The position numbers and the translations under genes are program-made. Of a stretch of DNA of 5,323 nt, positions 1 through 4,480 are shown in pieces; the stretch's first letter is position 1, and each line of letters starts with the position of its first letter. This stretch comes from Actinomycetota bacterium. GTDB lineage: Bacteria > Actinomycetota > Humimicrobiia > Humimicrobiales > Humimicrobiaceae. Under the pieces are notes generated by a model, which saw nothing but the letters and a program-made list of their open reading frames with translations, made no database searches and had not been told where the DNA came from. Where the stretch lies: the NCBI GenBank assembly GCA_016870675.1, contig VGAU01000138.1:1-5323 (forward strand). The letters are read 5' to 3'.

Positions 1-1260
1 ACCGGCTTTGACTGCTGAAACTACCAAGGCCCCTTCAGTAGGATCACCTACAATGTTATATCCTGCATTATCCCTGTTAAGAGTAGCGTGATTGCATAAA
101 TATCCCGCCTTTAAAGTTTCTATTAGCTCTAAAGGTTCATTCTCGGGCTTAACTACAACTTTATCCCCTAGAATAAAATCTCCCTTAGGCTCATATCCTA
201 CGCCGCTTACCCGATAGTCTCTCTTTCCAGCATATATTCTTTGCACTGTCATCTGGCTTTTAGTAAGGGTGCCGGTTTTATCTGAGCAAATAACTGTAGT
301 ACAACCTAAGGTTTCTGCAGCCGGTAGTTTCCTGATAAGCGCATTTCTTTTTGCCATAGAGATAGAGGCAAGGGCTAAGATTGCCACTACTATGGCAGGC
401 AGCATCTCTGGTATTGCCGCCACGGCAAGCGAGACCGAGGCAAGAAAAGAATAGACAGGAGTATATTTAAATATCAATCCTAAGATAAAATTAATAGCAG
501 CGATGATGAGTATGGCAATAACTAAAAACCGGGTAAAGTCAGCAATCTTGCGGGTTAAGGGCGTGGTAATCTTGCGTGTCTCCTTCATAAGCTTGGCAAT
601 CTTGCCAAACTCGGTCTCTTCTCCCGTGCTTATTACCACTCCCTGTCCTTGGCCCCGCGCAATAAATGTTCCGCCGAAGGCTATACAACGCTGCTCTGCA
701 GTTGGTAAATTTTCTTTAAAGATCGACTCAATGCTTTTATTTACCGGCACTGATTCACCAGTAAGTATAGATTCATCTGCGCTCAAATTTTTAGTATAAA
801 ACAGGCGTAAATCCGCAGGCACACGGTTACCGCCCTCAAGCAAAACTATGTCTCCAGGGACTAACTGGCGGCTGGGAATAACTTTCTTTTGGCCATCTCT
901 AAACACAGTGGATTCAGGAACAATCATCTTTTTTAATGCCTCAATCGCCGCCTCAGCTTTTCCTTCCTGAATAAATCCAATGATTACATTTATAATCACG
1001 CATAATAAAATAACAATTGTATCCGGCCACTCCCTCAAGACAGCGGTCACAGAGGAGGCAACAAGTAAAATATAAATCAGAGGGTTATGAAATTGGAGCA
1101 GAAACCTAACTATATTAGAACGCCTCTTAAACTTCAATTCATTATAACCATATTGCGCAAGCCGCTTCTTCGCTTCATCGTCGCTAAGCCCGGATGGGCC
1201 CGTGGAGAGAAAAGAAAAAACTTCTTCTATTGAACTTTGATACCAATATAACTTCTTCAT
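1..1260 (-). CDS. P2-type cation-transporting ATPase (Ca2+/Mg2+-like), N-terminal part, cut by window edge
   Basis: An open frame of 420 codons starts at ATG 1260-1258 and runs off the left edge without a stop. It encodes a membrane pump that couples ATP hydrolysis to cation transport through a phospho-aspartate intermediate. Visible parts in order: a cation-ATPase N-terminal domain (about residues 5-75); membrane segments near 52-75 and 80-98; the actuator domain with the dephosphorylation loop LTGES (166-170); membrane segments near 244-264 and 272-300 with PEMLP (284-288) in M4; the phosphorylation motif CSDKTGTLTK with catalytic Asp327; and the nucleotide-domain motif GDPTEGAL (405-412). 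The KGAPE-type motif, hinge and M5-M10 lie outside the window, so the gene is about half seen. P2 pumps usually have about 850-900 residues. M4 reads PEMLP where SERCA-type Ca2+ pumps have PEGLP; MgtA-type Mg2+ pumps also have PEMLP, so the ion cannot be fixed. It follows the pyruvate kinase stop by 33 bp on the same strand, probably as an operon. The family call is secure. Confidence 0.95.
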   Translation of the reverse strand, partial: MKKLYWYQSSIEEVFSFLSTGPSGLSDDEAKKRLAQYGYNELKFKRRSNIVRFLLQFHNPLIYILLVASSVTAVLREWPDTIVILLCVIINVIIGFIQEGKAEAAIEALKKMIVPESTVFRDGQKKVIPSRQLVPGDIVLLEGGNRVPADLRLFYTKNLSADESILTGESVPVNKSIESIFKENLPTAEQRCIAFGGTFIARGQGQGVVISTGEETEFGKIAKLMKETRKITTPLTRKIADFTRFLVIAILIIAAINFILGLIFKYTPVYSFLASVSLAVAAIPEMLPAIVVAILALASISMAKRNALIRKLPAAETLGCTTVICSDKTGTLTKSQMTVQRIYAGKRDYRVSGVGYEPKGDFILGDKVVVKPENEPLELIETLKAGYLCNHATLNRDNAGYNIVGDPTEGALVVSAVKAG

Positions 1261-1264
1261 TCTG

Positions 1265-1270
1265 CCACCT
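1265..1270 (-). promoter_or_regulatory. Ribosome binding site of the P-type ATPase gene
   Basis: On the minus strand, AGGTGG ends four bases before the ATG at 1260. It is the only Shine-Dalgarno-like element in the 33-bp gap after the pyruvate kinase stop, and it supports this start codon. No promoter is evident in the gap, which fits co-transcription with the upstream gene. Confidence 0.55.
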
Positions 1271-1293
1271 GGTTTCTCACTCAAATCGGGCAC

Positions 1294-1977
1294 TTATAAA
1301 ACTAATTTACTTAAATATTTCTCCGTGAATTTTATTATGTTATTCATCATCATAACTGTCTCGACCGGGTATTTCCCCACGGCTGATTCTGCCGAAAGCA
1401 TAACAAAGTCAGTGCCGTCTATTATAGCGTTGGCTACATCGGTTACCTCCGCGCGTGTGGGCATGCGATTTTCAGTCATACTTTCAAGCCTTTCAAGCAT
1501 TTGAGTGGCGGTAATAACAAACTTGCCAGCACGGTTGCATTTTTTGATAATCATCTTTTGGATAACAGGAATTTTGTAAATAGGCAGCGATACCCCCATA
1601 TCTCCGCGGGCAATCATTATGCCGTCTGAAACCTTGATTATCTCATCAATATTCTTTATACCTTCTCTAGACTCAATTTTGGCAATAACCTTAGACGGCG
1701 AGCCTGGCTTTAACTCTTTTCTTACCTCTAAAATATCCTCTTTTGTGCGCACGAATGACTGTGCGATATAGTCAATAGCGTTTTTCTCGCAAAAGATTAT
1801 ATCCTGAATGTCTTTTTGGCTGATGCCGCTGAATTCAAGTTTCGCCTCGGGAATATTAACACCTTTATGTTCTTTGAGTAAACCGCCGACTACTACTTTT
1901 GCTTTCAGGGCATTCTTTACACGACCTATCACCTCTAAGGCAATATTTCCATCATCTACGAATATTTGCTCGAAATT
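1294..1977 (-). CDS. pyk: Pyruvate kinase fragment: N-terminal part missing, no C-terminal domain
   Basis: Pyruvate kinase transfers phosphate from phosphoenolpyruvate to ADP in the last step of glycolysis. The open frame runs from after a TGA at 1980-1978 to TAA at 1296-1294. The internal GTG at 1932 can open a 212-residue ORF, but family homology (IFVDDG, end of the B domain) continues upstream of it, so that is not the native start. Numbered from that GTG, visible motifs are KGVNIP (23-28), SFVR (59-62), the active-site block AKIES with Lys85 and Mg2+ ligand Glu87, ARGD with Mg2+ ligand Asp111, ITATQML with the catalytic threonine (140-146), and PTRAE (158-162). Roughly 150 N-terminal residues, with the first part of the barrel and most of the B domain, are absent, so this copy cannot be active as it stands. 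The stop falls at the end of the barrel, so the usual C-terminal allosteric domain of about 120 residues is also absent. The break may be biological or an assembly join. Confidence 0.9.
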   Translation of the reverse strand, partial: NFEQIFVDDGNIALEVIGRVKNALKAKVVVGGLLKEHKGVNIPEAKLEFSGISQKDIQDIIFCEKNAIDYIAQSFVRTKEDILEVRKELKPGSPSKVIAKIESREGIKNIDEIIKVSDGIMIARGDMGVSLPIYKIPVIQKMIIKKCNRAGKFVITATQMLERLESMTENRMPTRAEVTDVANAIIDGTDFVMLSAESAVGKYPVETVMMMNNIIKFTEKYLSKLVL

Positions 1978-1996
1978 TCATATAACTTAAAACAAC

Positions 1997-2047
1997 CGAA
2001 GTACTTCATCTATGCTATCAAATCAGAATATTTCGCGAACTACTTCG
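1997..2047. repeat. Palindromes and inverted repeat next to the pyruvate kinase break
   Basis: CGAAGTACTTC at 1997-2007 and GAACTACTTCG at 2037-2047 form an 11-bp inverted pair with one mismatch. The first arm contains the perfect palindrome GAAGTACTTC (1998-2007), and TTCGCGAA (2032-2039) is a second perfect palindrome beside the other arm. A third, GAAATTTC (1972-1979), lies exactly where pyruvate kinase homology ends. Such dyads can be recombination, regulatory or hairpin sites. No recombinase gene is visible, so the role is unknown. Confidence 0.35.
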
Positions 2048-2065
2048 TTTATTCAAACCTCTAGA

Positions 2066-2161
2066 TTAAGCCCCAAGTTGTAACTTTTTGTTATCATTTT
2101 TTTCCAAAATCCAAAGGGCTATTAATCCAACTGATATCCAAATAGGTGATGGGTAGGGCAT
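2066..2161 (-). CDS. Possible 31-residue single-pass membrane microprotein
   Basis: ATG at 2161-2159 opens 31 codons ending at TAA 2068-2066. The product has a hydrophobic stretch from about residue 4 to 19 (PSPIWISVGLIALWIL) followed by a charged tail with EKNDNKK. This is the shape of a small one-pass membrane protein. A GGGTG string lies about 10 bases before the ATG and could be a poor ribosome binding site. I recognise no family. The surrounding DNA is stop-rich and looks decayed, so a chance ORF is more likely than a gene. Confidence 0.15.
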   Translation of the reverse strand: MPYPSPIWISVGLIALWILEKNDNKKLQLGA

Positions 2162-2276
2162 AAATATCTATACACCCTTTCATCCTTTTGCTACTTTTAT
2201 ATGAATCATATTGAGTTTTGTATCTATATCTGAGTTTTTAATTTTACCATCTTGATCATCATTAAATCAACAGAAT

Positions 2277-2494
2277 ATGCCAGCTACTAAAGAAGAGAGG
2301 GAAAGTTAAATAAACACTTTGAAGGACTTCATTACTTTTTCTACATCTATGTTTACCAGAGTGACGTAGATTGTGGTTGTGCCTGGTTTAATGAGAAAAT
2401 TCATTACAAACTTACCACGAATAAAAGTTTTGAAGAATACGGACTATTGAATTTTTTTGACTTTAAGGTAAACCTAAATTATCATTTTCTTTGA
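2277..2494 (+). pseudogene. Frameshifted ORF remnant, unknown family
   Basis: ATG at 2277 opens ten codons (MPATKEERES) that end at TAA 2307. In the overlapping frame, 67 codons stay open from 2291 to TGA 2492-2494 with no usable start codon. If one A were missing from the A-run near 2302-2305, the two parts would join into one protein of about 72 residues. The longer part is rich in aromatic residues (HYFFYIYVY), then has DCGCAWFNEKIHY and NKSFEEYGLLNFFDF, which reads more like real protein than random AT-rich translation. I recognise no family, and there is no clear ribosome binding site. It may be a decayed gene, a sequencing frameshift, or chance. Confidence 0.25.
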
Positions 2495-2513
2495 GCCAAA
2501 CACCCAAGATGGA

Positions 2514-2531
2514 TGCTAGTAGTGTCTAGCA
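2514..2531 (+). repeat. Perfect 6-bp hairpin beside a T-loop-like string
   Basis: TGCTAG (2514-2519) and CTAGCA (2526-2531) pair perfectly around the loop TAGTGT. Eight bases later comes GGTTCAATCCC (2538-2548), which looks like the T-loop consensus of a tRNA. No matching acceptor or D-arm could be built around it, so I call only the hairpin. It has no T-run and is not a terminator. Confidence 0.3.
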
Positions 2532-2603
2532 CAGGTGGGTTCAATCCCGAGGCGAAGTATGCTGTCACAATATGAGAAACACTTCAGAAATATGGGACAT
2601 ATG

Positions 2604-2639
2604 TAACCTAACATAATTTCATAACCTAACGTATTTTCT
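2604..2639. repeat. 18-bp imperfect tandem repeat upstream of the GNAT gene
   Basis: Two adjacent 18-base units, 2604-2621 and 2622-2639, share 15 of 18 positions and both begin with TAACCTAAC. They end 64 bases before the GNAT start codon. They could be a direct-repeat protein-binding site or a replication slip. Nothing else in the sequence shows a function. Confidence 0.4.
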
Positions 2640-2689
2640 TGTATTTGATATAGTTTCTTACATCTGACTTTGAGAAAAACATAGAGAAA

Positions 2690-2711
2690 ATAATGACAAA
2701 ATAATGACAAC
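2690..2711 (+). repeat. 11-bp tandem duplication over the GNAT start, making a three-codon upstream ORF
   Basis: ATAATGACAAA (2690-2700) is followed directly by ATAATGACAAC (2701-2711), matching at 10 of 11 bases. The first copy creates ATG ACA AAA TAA (2693-2704). Its stop overlaps the GNAT start as TAATG, so the upstream ATG cannot extend the protein and 2704 is the usable start. The arrangement could couple translation or reflect a simple duplication. Confidence 0.4.
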
Positions 2712-3159
2712 AAATAAAATCAATTTAAGGTGCTTCTCTCTCACAGACCTTAATCGGATTATGGAAATTGAGCACGCCTCATTTGCAATTGATTCATTCT
2801 CGGAAGATATATTTATGAGTTGGTATCATAAGTGTCCCTATCTTTTTATTGTTGCAGAGATATCAGGAGTAGTTGTTGGATATATGATAACTTGCATTAC
2901 CCATAAAAAAAGCTATGTTGCCTCTATCGCTGTTGATCCGGCTTATAGACATAAAAGTGTTGGAAAAACTCTTGTGTACTTTACTTTTAACCACTTGAAA
3001 ACGTCCGGTGTGAAGATAGTAGAATTAGAGGTTCGATCAACTAACATAGAAAGCATTCGTTTTTGGGAAAATTTAGGTTTTTCCCCTTTAAGAACCATTT
3101 CTAATTATTATAATGATGGTACAGATGCCTTAAAGATGAGAAAGCTACTTGGGGGATAG
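2704..3159 (+). CDS. GNAT N-acetyltransferase, RimI-like
   Basis: This 151-residue protein has the full length of a RimI-type acetyltransferase, which moves an acetyl group from acetyl-CoA to the N-terminal amine of a protein. Order of elements: an N-terminal strand and helix (6-30) with MEIEHASF (20-27); strand VAEISGVVVGYM (50-61); the core strand ASIAVDP (73-79) leading to the acetyl-CoA pyrophosphate loop RHKSVGK (82-88); the late strand LEVR (108-111); FWENLGF (120-126); and the RimI-style tail YYNDGTDALKM (135-145). Two key positions differ from the usual pattern. The loop Q/R-x-x-G-x-G/A has Ser86 in place of its first glycine, and the usual FYEKLGF tyrosine, the common general acid, is Trp121. 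Activity could therefore be weakened or changed. The start at 2704 has no strong Shine-Dalgarno and sits in an 11-bp duplication. No operon partner is visible, since 202 bases separate it from the next gene. The family call is firm; substrate and activity are open. Confidence 0.88.
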   Translation: MTTNKINLRCFSLTDLNRIMEIEHASFAIDSFSEDIFMSWYHKCPYLFIVAEISGVVVGYMITCITHKKSYVASIAVDPAYRHKSVGKTLVYFTFNHLKTSGVKIVELEVRSTNIESIRFWENLGFSPLRTISNYYNDGTDALKMRKLLGG

Positions 3160-3258
3160 CTAATAATCAAAAAAAGATATGGTAATGGGCAGCAGATCAT
3201 TTTATGCTTATTGTCAAGGTATAACTATCGATAATAATTAGTTGAAAGACAATTTTAT

Positions 3259-3275
3259 AGTATAATTGTTATACT
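3259..3275. promoter_or_regulatory. Inverted-repeat operator candidate, Per/Fur-like
   Basis: AGTATAA (3259-3265) and TTATACT (3269-3275) are perfect inverted arms around TTG. The inner 15 bases (3260-3274) match the Bacillus Per box TTATAATNATTATAA at 12 of its 14 defined positions, from memory of that consensus. The repeat covers a TATAAT string (3261-3266) and lies just upstream of the better promoter candidate at 3279-3306, where a regulator could act. In DNA this AT-rich a chance match is possible, and no regulator gene is in the window. Confidence 0.35.
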
Positions 3276-3278
3276 TTA

Positions 3279-3306
3279 TTTAAATTAAAAATTTTTACTG
3301 TATAAT
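3279..3306 (+). promoter_or_regulatory. Sigma-A-type promoter candidate for the aminopeptidase gene
   Basis: TTTAAA (3279-3284, four of six bases of TTGACA) and a perfect TATAAT (3301-3306) are 16 bases apart. Transcription would start near 3313, giving a leader of about 50 bases. A second TATAAT at 3261-3266 has no -35 at proper spacing, since TTGAAA at 3242-3247 is only 13 bases away, so it is a weaker choice. Confidence 0.4.
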
Positions 3307-3348
3307 TACCTTCTATATATAAACAGGCAGTACAATTGGAAATAAAAA

Positions 3349-3358
3349 AAGGGGTGAT
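3349..3358 (+). promoter_or_regulatory. Strong Shine-Dalgarno of the aminopeptidase gene
   Basis: AAGGGGTGAT resembles the Firmicute consensus AAGGAGGTGAT with one base less. It ends three bases before the ATG at 3362, and its purine core lies at proper distance. It fixes the start codon and points to a low-GC Gram-positive host. Confidence 0.7.
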
Positions 3359-3361
3359 ACA

Positions 3362-4474
3362 ATGGATCCAAGAATAGAAAAACTGGCAAAAAACCTTGTA
3401 AATTATTCCTGCAGGGTACAAAAAGGAGAAAAAGTTCTAATAGAGTGTCTTGGCAGCTCCGGAATTCCACTTACCAGGGCTCTCATAAAAGAAATATATA
3501 AAACCGGAGGAGTGCCGTATGCAGATTTAAAAGATAACAGCATTATAAGGGAGCTGCTTAAAGAAAACACTGCGGAACAGCTTGAATCCCTGGCTAAATA
3601 CGAACTTGTCCGTATGAAGGAAATGGATGCATTCATAGGAATAAGAGCAGCTGACAACGTTAGTGAAATGAGTGATATCGCACCAGAAAAAATGGCTGCT
3701 TATATGAAATATTTTGTTAAAGCGGTAAATAAGGAAAGAATAGACAACACTAAATGGGTGGTCATAAGATATCCCAACAGCTCAATGGCACAACTTGCAA
3801 ATACCAGTATGGAAGCTTTTGAAGATTTTTATTTTAATGTGTGCAATCTGGACTATAGCAAGATGTCAAAAGCTATGGATAATCTGGTAAAGCTGATGAA
3901 TAAAACAGATAAGATTCATATAACCGGTAAAGATACTGATTTGACCTTCTCCATCAAAGATATCCCCGCTAGAAAATGTGATGGTGAATTTAATATTCCG
4001 GATGGTGAAGTTTTTACAGCTCCGGTAAGAAATTCTGTAAATGGCAGGCTGGTCTATAACTGTCCGGCTGTCTATCAGGGTGTTACATATGAAAATATCA
4101 GCCTGCACTTCAAAAATGGTAAGATTATTGAAGCAACTGCCAGTGATACAGAAAGAATCAATAAGGTTTTTGATACAGACGAAGGAGCCAGATATATAGG
4201 AGAATTTTCCATAGGTGTCAACCCATATATAACAAGGCCTATGAAAGATGCGCTGTTCGATGAAAAAATAATGGGAAGCTTTCACTTCACACCTGGAAAG
4301 TGCTACAAGGAAGCGTCAAATGGTAATGATTCTGCAATACACTGGGACCTGGTATGTATACAAACACTCGAATATGGAGGCGGAGAAATTTATTTTGATG
4401 ATATCCTGATAAGAAAGGATGGGAGGTTCGTAACTGAAGAACTGGAAGACTTAAATCCCGAAAACTTAAAATAA
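3362..4474 (+). CDS. M29-family metallo-aminopeptidase (AmpS/PepS type)
   Basis: This intact 370-residue protein belongs to the cytoplasmic M29 aminopeptidases, which remove N-terminal residues from peptides using two metal ions, usually Zn or Co. No signal peptide or membrane segment is present. The N-terminal part opens with the typical PRIEKLAKNLVNYSCRVQKGEKVLI-type segment (3-27). The C-terminal catalytic part shows the family motifs in order: IPDGEVFTAP with Glu216; YIGEFSIGVN with Glu281; GSFHFTPGKCY with His308 and Tyr315; and AIHWDLV with His327 and Asp329. These match the known metal ligands and catalytic residues of the family, so the enzyme should be active. It is shorter than the roughly 410-residue Bacillus and Thermus forms, as in many clostridial homologues. 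It has its own strong ribosome binding site and promoter candidate and converges on pcrA with 6 bp between the stops. Likely role: peptide turnover. The exact substrate is not evident. Confidence 0.94.
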   Translation: MDPRIEKLAKNLVNYSCRVQKGEKVLIECLGSSGIPLTRALIKEIYKTGGVPYADLKDNSIIRELLKENTAEQLESLAKYELVRMKEMDAFIGIRAADNVSEMSDIAPEKMAAYMKYFVKAVNKERIDNTKWVVIRYPNSSMAQLANTSMEAFEDFYFNVCNLDYSKMSKAMDNLVKLMNKTDKIHITGKDTDLTFSIKDIPARKCDGEFNIPDGEVFTAPVRNSVNGRLVYNCPAVYQGVTYENISLHFKNGKIIEATASDTERINKVFDTDEGARYIGEFSIGVNPYITRPMKDALFDEKIMGSFHFTPGKCYKEASNGNDSAIHWDLVCIQTLEYGGGEIYFDDILIRKDGRFVTEELEDLNPENLK

Positions 4475-4480
4475 CATAAA

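Larger units (their letters stand above)
1978..2703. other. AT-rich gene-poor segment between the broken pyruvate kinase and the GNAT gene
   Basis: About 725 bases lack any ORF with a recognisable product. The segment is visibly richer in A and T than the block to its left, and stops are frequent in all frames. It contains palindromes near the pyk break, a possible 31-codon ORF, a short EF-hand-like frame, a frameshifted frame of about 67 codons, a 6-bp hairpin beside a T-loop-like string, and an 18-bp imperfect tandem repeat. The missing N-terminal part of pyruvate kinase is not found here in any minus-strand frame that I read. The segment looks like decayed intergenic or mobile DNA, or a mis-joined piece. 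Confidence 0.6.

Noticed and set aside
269..799. Two plus-strand ORFs (269-454 and 503-799)
   Set aside because: They lie antisense to the well-supported P-type ATPase frame, which has all family motifs; they have no recognisable domain.
1808..1990. Plus-strand ORF of 60 codons
   Set aside because: Antisense to the pyruvate kinase frame and without protein-like features.
2486..2560. tRNA gene suggested by GGTTCAATCCC
   Set aside because: The T-stem pairs poorly (GTGGG with CCGAG) and the acceptor and D arms cannot be formed at the required distances.
2516..2713. Minus-strand ORF of 65 codons ending LRLGIEPTCARHY
   Set aside because: The tail is the type of translation read backwards through a T-loop-like string, there is no ribosome binding site, and the start overlaps the GNAT gene.
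3403..4285. Two minus-strand ORFs (3403-3657 and 3866-4285)
   Set aside because: Both are antisense shadows of the M29 aminopeptidase, whose catalytic motifs are intact.
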